Below, piece after piece: positions 20,924-30,550 of a DNA stretch of 64,000 nt (position 1 is its first letter; each line of letters starts with the position of its first letter). The notes under the pieces were generated by a model. That model was not told where the DNA came from. It made no database searches and worked only from the letters and a program-made list of their open reading frames with translations. Origin of the DNA: Plantago elongata. Taxonomy: Eukaryota; Streptophyta; Magnoliopsida; Lamiales; Plantaginaceae. Location of the stretch: the NCBI GenBank assembly GCA_036897095.1, contig JAYMSP010000033.1, forward strand, positions 1 through 64,000, given 5' to 3'. Both the position numbers and the translations under genes were made by a program.

Positions 20924-21710
20924 ATGGCCTTAGCCAATTCCCACCTCCAACCACCCGCCCACCATTCACCACTCCACCCCCGTTTCCCTTTTCACTTCCG
21001 GCTGTGGCCACCCCTCCTTCCACCTCCACTGTCCCAACTCCACCTCACGCGCCACCATCTCCATCAACTCCCTCCTCTTCTCTGTCACCGACTACTCCCC
21101 CAAATCCCTCACTCTCTCCCCACTCCCCACAGATCACACCACCTGCTCCTCACTACCCCTCCATCCAATCTCACTCTCACCGTTCCAAATCTCCGCATCC
21201 TCCTGCTCTCGTCTCTCCCTCCTCAACCCCTGTCCACCGCCAATTCTCCCCAATTGCTCACTCTGCCCCTTCGAATGCAAGCTCGTCAGAAACCCTCTGC
21301 ATCTCCTCCGCGAGTGCGCATCCACGCGTCGCCACGCCGGGGACTTCCAGCAGGAGTGCCAACGGGATGTAATCGGCGTAATCGACAGCATTTTGAGACG
21401 AGGAGTCGAAGTTGAGTGAGATGAAGATGATTTGTACTTCACTGGCTGCAAGTCATGTAGTGGAGTTTGCGGATTCAATTTGTCGGATCCGAGTAAGCCG
21501 TTCGTTTGCTTCCAATCGCCGGTTCCGAGAGTTAGGCAGAAAATCCCCAATATGATTGCCATTTCGGTTATTCTGTTTTTGTTGCTCTGTTTCTTCATTG
21601 CTTTGTCTATTGGTACTATTCTATTCTGGTGGAAAAGGAAGAGGTTGGTAGTGGTGGTGATAATGGTGAAAGGCGAGGGTGGAGATTATGGTGAATGGCA
21701 TTGGTGGTGA
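20924..21710 (+). pseudogene. WAK/LRK10L-type receptor ectodomain remnant
   Basis: From about 20990 one frame reads SGCGHPSFHLHCPNSTS, then INSLLFSVTDYS, several spaced cysteines and CQRDVIGVIDSIL, matching the galacturonan-binding (GUB_WAK) ectodomain. A TGA at 21417-21419 falls where the family usually has Trp (GVEVE-stop-DEDD). After it the same frame continues CKSCSGVCGFNLSDPSKPFVC (WAK-associated C-terminal cysteine motif), a transmembrane segment (NMIAISVILFLLLCFF) and basic KRKRL, then collapses into a GGTGGT/GATAATGG simple repeat at about 21650-21740. The YPF-like stretch before the first block (RFPF) is one frame off. There is no kinase domain. This is a truncated, inactive copy of a receptor-like kinase. 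The proline-rich frames here are shadows. Confidence 0.7.
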
Positions 21711-22236
21711 TAATGGCGGCGGCTAAGGCAGTGGTGGCGATTGGAGGTTCATGGTGGACACTGGCGAGAGGATTAGCAAGGAAGAAGATGGTAAGATTTC
21801 TGAAGTAAGATAAACTAAGGTTGTTTGGCCAAATGCAAAAGATGAAATTCAAACAGGGGCAGAAATGACTTTTCCCGATTTAAGTTCGTTGAAAGTCAAA
21901 TTCGTGGACCTGGATGTAATTGATTTTTATCGACTAGGACTTCTATGTAATTGTTGATCTGGGTGATACCCATCTGCAACTTTTAAATCTACCAGGGGTT
22001 TAGATATAATCCCTTATTTTTAAGTATTCGAAAATTTTAAAGCGTTACCATATCGATTAGTTCGAAGAAGAATATTTAAAGTGTTACCATGTCGATTAGT
22101 TCGCAGAAGAATATTTAAAGTGTTAACTTATCGATTAGTCTACAAAATTGAAAAGAAGATAGTTTTCCCTAAAAGCCTTGTTCACGGTAAAAGGGAAAGT
22201 TTCCTTCTAATCTAAAACCCTAGATACGCAGTCCCA
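21711..22236. other. Upstream region of LDL1
   Basis: Simple GGTGGC/GATGG repeats to about 21770, then AT-rich DNA. Around 22030-22150 three near-copies of a ~45-bp unit (AAAG(C/T)GTTACCATxTCGATTAGTTCG...AAGAATATTT) stand in tandem. No gene. Confidence 0.6.
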
Positions 22237-24618
22237 ATGGAAACCACCGATCCACCACCACAACCCACCGCCATCTCCGCCGTCGAAAATCCAACACCCG
22301 ACCATGTTGTCGCAAACTCTCCTCCAAATCAAAATCCAACACCCGACCATGTCGACGCAAACTCTCCTCCAAATCCAACTCCAGTTTCCGAAGCCATGGC
22401 AATCGACGAACCCATCACAGAGCCTCAAGCTCAACCGGTGAAGAAGCGCCGCCGCCGGAAGAAAATCTTCACCGACATGATCTCCAGCTTTCGCGCTCTC
22501 CGCCCTCATTCTAAGCCCTCTCTTCTCACCGACTCTCACCAACGCAAACGCCGTGTCACCACTACTGATCTCTCGAAGGAGGTCGATACCGAAGCCCTAA
22601 TTGCGATCTCAGTCGGATTTCCTGTTGATTCACTCACAGAGGAGGAAATTGAGGCCAATGTGGTGTCGCAAATCGGTGGTGCTGAGCAGGCTAACTACAT
22701 TGTCGTTCGCAATCACATTTTATCTCGCTGGAGATCGAATGTGGACGTTTGGCTTACGAAGGATCATGCGCTTGAGTCGATTCGAGCCGAGCATAAGAAC
22801 TTAGTGAGCTCAGCTTATAATTTCCTTCTTCATCATGGATATATTAATTTTGGGGTTTCTCCTGCTATTAAGGAGGTTAAGAGTAAGGTGTTTGATGAAA
22901 TGCCGAAAGGGAGTGTTACTGTGATTGGTGCTGGAATTTCGGGTTTAGTTGCTGCTAGGCAGCTGATTTTTCTGGGGTTTAAGGTTGTTCTACTGGAGGG
23001 TAGGGCGAGGCCTGGAGGTAGAGTTAGGACGTTGAAAATGAGTGGGAAAGACGAGAACGGTGTAATTGGTGCTGCGGATTTGGGAGGAAGTGTTTTGACG
23101 GGGATTAATGGGAATCCGTTAGGCGTTTTAGCTCGTCAGCTTGAATTGCCGTTGCATAAGGTGAGAGATAATTGTCCGTTGTACTTGCCGAATGGTAGAA
23201 TGGTTGACTCGGATGTAGATTCAAAAGTAGAGGTTTCGTTTAATAAGTTGTTGGATAGGGTGTGTAAGCTTAGGCAGGGGATACTGGAGGAGGTCAGGAG
23301 TGTAGATGTTTCTTTAGGGACAGCTTTGGAAGCATTTAGGCTTGTGTACAGGGTGGCGGAGGAGCCTTTGGAGCGGATGCTGTTGGATTGGCATTTGGCG
23401 AATCTTGAGTATGCAAATGCTACACTGATGTCGAATTTATCCATGGCTTTCTGGGATCAGGATGACCCGTATGAAATGGGTGGTGACCATTGTTTTATAC
23501 CTGGAGGGAATGAGAGGCTGGTTAGGGCATTAGCAGAGGACCTTCCGATTTTTTATGAACGTCAAGTGGATAGTGTGAGGTATGGAAGTGATGGAGTTTT
23601 GGTGTATGCAGGTGGACAAGAGTATCAAAGTGATATGGTTCTTTGCACAGCCCCACTGGGGGTGCTAAAGAAAGGATCAATCCAGTTTGTACCTGAGCTT
23701 CCTCAACAGAAGAAAGATGCAATTGACAGATTAGGATTTGGGTTGTTAAATAAAGTTGCGATTTTGTTCCCATACGATTTCTGGGGTGGAGACATTGATA
23801 CATTTGGTCATTTGACAGATGATCCTAGCATGAGAGGAGAGTTCTTTTTGTTCTATAGTTATTCCGCTGTAGCTGGGGGACCACTACTCATTGCTCTAGT
23901 AGCTGGTGAGGCGGCAGTCAAATTCGAAAAGATGTCCCCTTCTGAATCTGTGTTTAAGGTTTTGGACATTCTGAAGGGCATTTTTAGCCCAAAAGGAATT
24001 GCTGTTCCTAACCCGGTTCAAGCAACTTGTACCCGCTGGGGTCAGGATCCGTTGTCATGTGGATCCTATTCTTATGTGGCCATTGGTGCTTCAGGAGATG
24101 ATTATGATATACTTGCGGAGAGTGTTGGGGATCGGCTTTTCTTTGCTGGGGAAGCAACTAATAAACAGTATCCGGCTACAATGCACGGTGCTTTTCTCAG
24201 TGGAATGAGAGAGGCTGCTCACATAATGCGGGTGGCTAATAGAAGATCATCAGCTGCAGCTGAGAAAAATAATTCCAACAATCATGAAAGTGACAATGTC
24301 TATTCACTGTTTGACAACCCTGACCTTAAATTTGGCAGTTTCTCTGTACTGTATGATCCACAATCAACGGATTTGGAATCCAACGCTTTGCTACGACTTG
24401 TAATTGGAGATGAGAATTCAGTTCCTGGGCCTACATATTTGTATGGTTTGATTCAGAGGAAGCAGGCCATTGAGCTGAACGGCATGGAAGATGATGTGAA
24501 GAGGATGGAGACTATAACTAACAACTTTCAGGTGACTATGGTTCGAAGCAGGAGTTTGTGTAATGCAGCAGAGTCTCTAGTTAGCAACATCAGATCAAGT
24601 AGATCAGGTTCGGTATAG
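22237..24618 (+). CDS. LDL1: Lysine-specific histone demethylase 1 homologue 1
   Basis: Flavin-dependent nuclear amine oxidase that removes methyl groups from histone H3 lysine 4; in Arabidopsis LDL1 represses targets such as FLC and seed-dormancy genes. This is one uninterrupted exon of 793 residues; AtLDL1 is of similar length. The order is: a low-complexity Pro/Asn-rich N-terminus, basic KKRRRRKK (69-76), SWIRM domain (about 118-212, with FPVDSLTEEEIEANV and HGYINFG), FAD-binding VIGAGISGLVAA (229-240) and EGRARPGGRVRT, and amine-oxidase domain with SMAFWDQDDPYEMGGDH, GFGLLNKV (flavin-contacting Lys) and the C-terminal FAGEATNKQYPATMHGA. As in other plant LDLs, no Tower insert interrupts the oxidase domain. 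The start ATG is followed directly by the known family layout. It looks fully functional. Confidence 0.96.
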   Translation: METTDPPPQPTAISAVENPTPDHVVANSPPNQNPTPDHVDANSPPNPTPVSEAMAIDEPITEPQAQPVKKRRRRKKIFTDMISSFRALRPHSKPSLLTDSHQRKRRVTTTDLSKEVDTEALIAISVGFPVDSLTEEEIEANVVSQIGGAEQANYIVVRNHILSRWRSNVDVWLTKDHALESIRAEHKNLVSSAYNFLLHHGYINFGVSPAIKEVKSKVFDEMPKGSVTVIGAGISGLVAARQLIFLGFKVVLLEGRARPGGRVRTLKMSGKDENGVIGAADLGGSVLTGINGNPLGVLARQLELPLHKVRDNCPLYLPNGRMVDSDVDSKVEVSFNKLLDRVCKLRQGILEEVRSVDVSLGTALEAFRLVYRVAEEPLERMLLDWHLANLEYANATLMSNLSMAFWDQDDPYEMGGDHCFIPGGNERLVRALAEDLPIFYERQVDSVRYGSDGVLVYAGGQEYQSDMVLCTAPLGVLKKGSIQFVPELPQQKKDAIDRLGFGLLNKVAILFPYDFWGGDIDTFGHLTDDPSMRGEFFLFYSYSAVAGGPLLIALVAGEAAVKFEKMSPSESVFKVLDILKGIFSPKGIAVPNPVQATCTRWGQDPLSCGSYSYVAIGASGDDYDILAESVGDRLFFAGEATNKQYPATMHGAFLSGMREAAHIMRVANRRSSAAAEKNNSNNHESDNVYSLFDNPDLKFGSFSVLYDPQSTDLESNALLRLVIGDENSVPGPTYLYGLIQRKQAIELNGMEDDVKRMETITNNFQVTMVRSRSLCNAAESLVSNIRSSRSGSV
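22286..22375 (+). repeat. 45-bp in-frame tandem repeat in LDL1
   Basis: Two nearly identical 45-bp units beginning AAAATCCAACACCCGACC (22286 and 22331) encode two copies of a 15-residue NPTPDHVxANSPPNx block in the disordered N-terminus. The few differences indicate a recent duplication. Confidence 0.9.
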
Positions 24619-25400
24619 CACTGGACTCTTGAGAGCAACTGCAAGAAGAAAATAGTGGATTTGCAGTATCTTGGAGCCTATCTAATTCATCAGGGTGATG
24701 GTAGTCTAGTCTAAACCCTAGCTGATATTGAGAGCTTTGATTGCGAGGAGAATCAAGATGATGTCTAATTAATGTCATGTGAATACCTTTGTTCATATAG
24801 TTGATGTGTTTTCTCCTCTTCGTTTTTTATTATGGTTTATTACATATTAAATCCTATAATGTGTTTTGTCCTATACGTTAGATGCGGATAAAAAAAGATG
24901 GCATTGGACAACATGTTGTGTAAAATTCTCAAAGCTAAACAAAGCTTTTTGTGTAGCGTTCTTGAAGATAAAAAAGATGGCATTGAGTCAACTTGGACAC
25001 TTGGTTTCGCCGTTTAACGTTCTTAAAGCTAAACAAAGCTTTTTGGGTAAAATTCATAATTGTTACTAATATTAAATCCACCGTAGAGATTAACAGTGTA
25101 ATTGATTCAACAGTGAACGAGATATTCCTTGTGGATATAAAGGCCCGGCTATCCGCTATCCTAGTGGTTGAACTTATGATATTTAAAGACGATTTTTGTT
25201 GTAGGTATTACTTGTGGATATAAAGCCATGGCTATCTGTTTATCCGCTATTCTAGTGGTTGAACTTCTGATATTTAAAGATGATTTTGTTGTAGGTACTG
25301 TCTATGACGTTATGTAAAAGAGGATTATAGACAAAAATGGGTTATAAGTATTTTTATAACTTATGAATAATAACCGACTTGTCAAGTTCCTCTTCATGTT
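24619..25400. other. Spacer with two tandem duplications
   Basis: The LDL1 3' flank, then two degenerate duplications. AAAGCTAAACAAAGCTTTTT recurs at 24931 and 25025 next to GATGGCATTG repeats (24897, 24976). A block GTGGATATAAA...TAGTGGTTGAACTT...TTTGTTGTAGGTA recurs at 25131-25212 and 25213-25300 (82-bp period). No gene. Confidence 0.65.
25131..25300. repeat. 82-bp tandem duplication
   Basis: Both units read GTGGATATAAA, GGCTATC, ATCCGCTAT, CTAGTGGTTGAACTT, TGATATTTAAAGA and TGTTGTAGGTA in the same order; the second unit carries a short insertion (TGTTT). Confidence 0.85.
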
Positions 25401-26110
25401 TAAAATCCATGATGCAGCTCAACAAAGGAGTGTGGATTTCCACAGATCTAACTACCGACCATCTGCAGGATCTTAGCGAAAGGTTTTTGAGCATACCAAA
25501 GGAAAATTTCCAGTGTGTCTATACTGAAGTTATCATTCAGTATATGGACATACTGAAGATCCAACCTAGTGAGGTTAGGAAAACAGATATTGTGTGGAAC
25601 TATGAAGGTGCAGCACAATTCCAATTCTAATTCTTTCAGTGAGATGCAATTTAAAGGATTCCGATATAAGATGATCCGATCTGGGCCATTGGAGCTGACG
25701 GGAGCACATGTACAGTTTAGTCTCAAAGTCGTGCCTGAGTAAATCAGATATCCATGTCGCCAAGTGACTCACATTGAATGCATCGTCAGTTAAGAACTCA
25801 AAAGTCCTTATGTCCGTTGAAAGAAGAAGTACCCTGTACACGCAGCTAATAAATCTCGTCAGTATCACTCTCCAGTCCCTCATTCTGTTCAATAGTCCTC
25901 CTATCATCAATCTTGATATTGTAAGCGGAAGTCCACTTGTGTTCCCAATCTCCAGACAGAACACATGTCTGGACTGCATTCTTTGTGGGAAGCTAGGAAA
26001 GAATGTGGCTTATAACTCAATCCGGTAAATTGCTCGGGTGATCGTCATTGTCGAAGGCACCACTCTTACTGCAGCTCATGATCACTTCACCAATGGAGCC
26101 TGAAATAAAT
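25400..26110 (-). pseudogene. F-box/FBD/LRR protein, decayed
   Basis: On the minus strand from about 26100 the sequence reads SNLPD-stop-VISHILS-stop-LPTKNAVQTCVLS, then GDWEHKWTSAYNIKIDDRR. This is the F-box of the F-box/LRR (FBL, FBD-associated) family, in which LPDExISHILSFLPTK...SRDWEHKW is typical. Two stops replace conserved residues. Further on, in other frames, VYRVLLLS, FNVSHLATWIS and the LRR segment LKELELELCCTF...FPNLTRLDLQYV follow in family order before homology fades near 25450. Several stops and at least two frame changes make this a pseudogene. Intact members would act as SCF adaptors. Confidence 0.75.
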
Positions 26111-27400
26111 TTAAAAAAAAAATAGAAGTGCATAAGTTCCATACTAGAAAAATTCCTCCTTAAAGCCATAACTCGAAACACACTAACAAATGATACAGGA
26201 CAGTCTCCCTGACATTTTCGAAAACACACTCACATTTTCAGGATCTAACGGGACAGACAGTGATCAGGTGAATGCAAGTGTGTTAATTAATCCACAGCAT
26301 TTTCATTCTCCTGAATCACATTCATTCAATTCACAAATGATACATAAGCATAAATCTAGGTATAAATAGTTATCTCCTAATGTCAGCAAACTGATGAATA
26401 GCACCCACCTGTAAAGGAAAGGCTAATTCTTCGTTCTTTGATTTCCTAAGCTTATACTTATATCAATGAAACTAAATAGCAGGAAATAATTTGTATCAAG
26501 TAGTGGCAACGTGTAAAAAAAAACAACCGGAGAGGAGAAGAGAAAACTTACAGACTGAAAATCCAGCTGGTTGCAGCTCAAGGTCGATGACTTCCAGCAA
26601 GTTTCACCATGGTTAAACTATGAAGACGGGAGCGCCCAGTCGCCTACCCATCAATACAAAATACACACTTTAGTACCACAAAAGTACTCGTTAGCATACG
26701 ATTTTAGTTCTCCGATACATGCGATCTGTTTTGTTAGCAAGAATGTTGATCATCTCGGTTTTGGTTCATAAGTCATGCCATCTTTTGCTTGCGACTCAGC
26801 CTGTAAAAATGGATCAGATTTTAGAATCCGGTCCGAAACCAGATTATCATTAATCACAAGATGAAACAAGAAGACAAACAGCCTCTCATCTAATTAAATG
26901 GCCTCCCCTTCTCTGCTTTCTCCTTGCATTTTCCTTTTTGTTCTACTTGGTTTCAACTTTGTTGCAGGGCGCGAGGTGACACATAGAATAAGCTCGTTTT
27001 CATCTTAAACCATGAGTACTTGTAACTTGTAAGCACCGACACATAGACTGGAATCAAGCAAAACAGATTAGCTTTAAGATTATTGGGCTTACGATTATGG
27101 CATATGCGTAAATCCATTTGTCAAACATAAGATATGCATAATTCATATGCATATCAAAACACAATCGCTATATATTATCCACGGAAAGATGTCATTGTAC
27201 TAGTAAATAAGAATTCAACACTTTAATTTGAATTCCTAGAAAATGCAGACAGTTTTGGACCTTATCTTGTATGGCTACTTAAGTAACCAAACCGACCTAA
27301 AAATACTAATAGAATCAACTAATTTCTAATAAAAGAAAGGAAAAGATACGAGCCATTTAATGATCTCCAACCACCCTTAAGGAGGAATACAAACGTCGCG
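26111..27400. other. Spacer
   Basis: No gene or transposon recognised. The frame at 26571-26771 shows no family similarity. Confidence 0.5.
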
Positions 27401-27499
27401 AAGTTTTTATCTCAGCTCTATTTGATCATCAGCTCCGTGAGTTCCAGTGAAGTTTCTATCTTCAGCTCTATCTGATCATTAGCTCTGCGAGTTCCAGTA
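27401..27499. repeat. 49-bp tandem duplication
   Basis: AAGTTT(T/C)TATCT(T)CAGCTCTAT followed by TGATCAT(C/T)AGCTC and GAGTTCCAGT occurs twice in tandem, starting at 27401 and 27450. It lies at the 3' end of the minus-strand F-box pseudogene and duplicates its C-terminal coding segment. Confidence 0.8.
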
Positions 27500-28558
27500 A
27501 AATGATCAAGGCTTTCAGTCAACATTCAAGAATAATAAAAGTTTGGTTTAATATCCTTGATGGTTATTGTCTTCATGTGCTTCTTCTTCTTAACATCGAA
27601 CCATATCAACTTGTCGTCAAAGTTGATCAGAACTTGCTTTGTGCTCTTCACGTAGGCTACTGGCTTGAAGATAAGTTTAGGGATGTCACGCAACGTTAAG
27701 ACCTCGTTCCACCAGCTGGCCTTTTGTCCTTCGTAATTTTGGAGAATCCATAAAGTCCTTGTCCGCAAGTTAAATTCTACTGCCCAAAGAAATAAGCATA
27801 TATTTGTTCATAAGAGGGAAAATTTATCTCTGGCAGTTGAAGCATGGTGTAGGTCTCAGAGGTAAGATCAACTGATATCATGAAATCCTCATCATCGAGC
27901 GAAGTAAGCCAATGCAACGCACCATAAGCAAAAACACCACATAAGATAAAGAACAATTGCGGTGATTAGTAATCCTCCCCCAAGTTCCCAATTTTGTAGA
28001 GTATATTGAATCAATGCAAATATTGTCAGATGGTAAAACAACTTTGTAGTCATTAGTAGCGTGATCATATCCCACACTTGGTGCAAACATATTTGGACAT
28101 ATTTCAATACCATCAGGACAATGAAGGGGTGGAAACGGAATCTCAAACCGTTCTCTGGGGAGAGGATTCTCAAGCACGAAAACCTGTTGAGATTCGGGTG
28201 GGTCATTGAGGAGAAAGCCTTGGCAAGAAGGGAACGGTCCGTATGGATCACGATAGTTAGTATCGTGTTAAATATGTTTTACTAGAATTATGTCGGAACA
28301 AGTTAACAGGGAACATAATGGTATGGAGTAAAGTTCGCGTGTATCGGTATGGATAATAAACATGTCAACATGTCGGAGTTTTGAAAAAATGGGATCATCT
28401 ATAATGAATTTCCATTCCTTGCATACGATTCTGTATCGAAGGAGATAAGGGTCTACTGGCAGACGACTCGGTATGCTGCAAACTAGTGCATCCGGAAGGT
28501 AAACTATATCTTTCTTCAAAAGTTTAGAATTTCTATTTAGGGGAGAGGAAGAGAACAT
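27450..28558 (-). pseudogene. F-box protein with FBA domain, decayed
   Basis: The minus-strand frame from the ATG at 28558 (MFSSSPLNRN) contains an F-box, YLPDALVCSIPSRLPVDP then YRIVCKEWKFIIDDP. It is stopped by a TAA at 28268-28270, but the same frame continues with NYRDPYGPFPSCQGF and VGYDHATNDYKVV, the F-box-associated interaction motif. The frame then changes near 27930 (GALHWLTSLDDEDFMISVDL, then ending at a TAG) and again near 27790 before a block with RDIPKLIFKPVAYVKS and KLIWFDVKKKKHM. At least one stop and two frameshifts are present. The family layout (F-box, then FBA repeats, about 380 residues) is otherwise complete. It is a different subfamily from the two other F-box remnants in the window. 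Confidence 0.75.
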
Positions 28559-28579
28559 GTTGTGGGACTTTTTCTTCAA

Positions 28580-29697
28580 TCTTTTCTAGCGGCGAGGAAG
28601 AGAACGAAATTGGTGCTTTCTGTTTAGGAATGACAATTTTTAGTAAACGCAGGATGTAATTTTATATATTACAAATAACACCACAACAATTGTATTTAAC
28701 AAATTAGTCCTATAATTTTAAATAATTACTAATTTACTTAAAAAAAATCATATTATCCGAATAAATAAATCGAAAAAACTTTGAAAAAACACAAAGAACG
28801 AAGAACACAAAGCAAGAATATGAAGATCCATCATCAGTTCCAAACATTAGTCCAACCAAACTGGTCGGAGCTTGGCAGCACCATATCGGAGCTGCAAAGC
28901 TCCGCCCAATGAGGGTGATGGAGTTTGGTGGAAAACCCATCAAACGCTAATTTGCCCATTATGGGCGTTTGATAGCTGTTTGCTATCAAATGCGTTTGAT
29001 ATTTTCAAACGCGTTTGATGGTAATCAAGGCTCTGTTTACTTTTTTTGTCTCTATATTTGCTGTGTTTTTTTCTAGCTTCATATTTTATTTCGTTTTCAT
29101 TTAATATTTGTTTTTAATTTTTCATATATTTTAATATTGATGAATTATAGTATATAGATACAAATTGTAAATTTAACATATTCGAATTCGCTAAAAAACG
29201 AACTTACATAAAGTAAAATTACTTGAACAAAATAAAATATAATACCATGTAGTATTTTTATTTGATGTTATTTTAATTAATTAATTAATTAATGAAATTT
29301 CAAATAAAAATGAAGTTTGAATTATGAAGTTTAAAAAGGTGAATAATAAAAATGAAAAGTTGAGTATGATAGGATTTGAGGATTGGAGATGAGAGTTTGA
29401 TTGGATTTATTGTTAGTGGAATGGTGATGTGGCGGTATGATAGAGTTTGAGGATTGCAGATAATAATATTGGAATTTTTATGAGTTTTTTCGTATCGAAG
29501 ATTTATTATTAATATTTTAATAGTTTGTTTTCATTATTCAGACATTTACTTAACATATATAAGAAATAATATTTCCAATTAATCACTGTTAGAAAATTGC
29601 TCTGAAAATTCACAAACATAAGACTAGAAAAAGAAAAGGACTAAACACATCAAACTTAATTTTGTGCATTAATTTGATCTCTTCTTGCTCATGAGTT
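28580..29697. other. Spacer with palindromic CGTTTGAT cluster
   Basis: Mostly AT-rich. GCGTTTGAT or its complement occurs at 28939-28947, 28965-28973, 28992-29000 and within the perfect 14-base palindrome TCAAACGCGTTTGA at 29005-29018. Upstream at 28865-28905 TCGGAGCT and AGCTCCG also form inverted repeats. This may be the end of an unclassified fold-back element. No gene. Confidence 0.55.
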
Positions 29698-30550
29698 TTA
29701 AAATTTGGTTTGGAGATGTTCCACAACGGTAGTATCAACCTGCAACGCCTTGGCAAGAATATCAGCACTAATTTCTGGTTTGGATCCGAAAATTGAATTA
29801 GCAATAGTGATCACTCCTGGATTCTGGCTGCTCAGTGCAGCAATCGCCACCGCATTCGAGTGTCCTATGTTACGCTGGAAGTGAACGAGCCCAGCTGGGA
29901 ACACGAACACGTCTCCCTTGCTAAGTGTTTTCCAAATGAGAGTGTTGTTGGGATTTGAGGTGATGAATCCCACTTGCAGGGTACCCTCAATGACAGTCAC
30001 GATTTCAGTTGCACGAGGGTGAAAATGTGGAGGGTTGATCCCCCATGGTGCGTAGTCCACATGCGCCATTGAGATGCCTAGAGTGTTGAGCCCTGGTAAC
30101 TGGACCACTGTTACTGGGTTAATCTTTGAGCCATTGGGGTTGGATGTGTTTCCAGGCAAGTGAAGTCCACTGAATGTGAAATCACTTGCTCCAACTGTGG
30201 TGGGATTCTTGCATGCTAGTCCATTCACTCTTGCTGAAAATTAAGACAACATTTGTTAATAATCTTGTATACTTCATTTGACACTTTTTAAGTTCTAATA
30301 ATCTTCTAAAAACACCTAAAGAAATTATTCAGCTTTCAACTTGGGTCTCTAGCTTTGTTAGCTTAAAAAATCACACCTTGCTTTATTTCGTTTTCGTGAC
30401 ATATACTAAATGTAAAGAAGATAAGTATTAATTACCTGAGCTGGAAGGATCTGCGACGCAGAAATCTTGCAACGGGCTAGGGTCAAACGCAAATGCAAGT
30501 AAGCCGAAAGAAAGAGTAACCAGACTCAAGAGGATGGTGTGTTTTGCCAT
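29698..30550 (-). CDS. GLP: Germin-like protein
   Basis: Secreted cupin glycoprotein of the cell wall; some members have Mn-dependent superoxide dismutase or oxalate oxidase activity, others none known. Exon 1 is 30436-30550 and exon 2 is 29698-30233, phase-1 intron of 202 bp; the product is 216 residues, normal for the family. A signal peptide ([21 protein letters not shown]) precedes [10 protein letters not shown]. Cys31 and Cys46 are the conserved disulfide pair. Germin box 1, [17 protein letters not shown], supplies two His and a Glu; box 2, [10 protein letters not shown], supplies the third His, so the Mn site is complete. NTS in GNTSNPNGS is a possible glycosylation site. The C-terminus ends in HLQTKF. 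It appears intact; the enzymatic activity cannot be predicted. Confidence 0.95.

Noticed and set aside
20909-21415. Proline- and leucine-rich reading frames as a proline-rich protein gene
   Set aside because: The third frame shows the GUB_WAK ectodomain, so these are out-of-frame readings of C-rich DNA.
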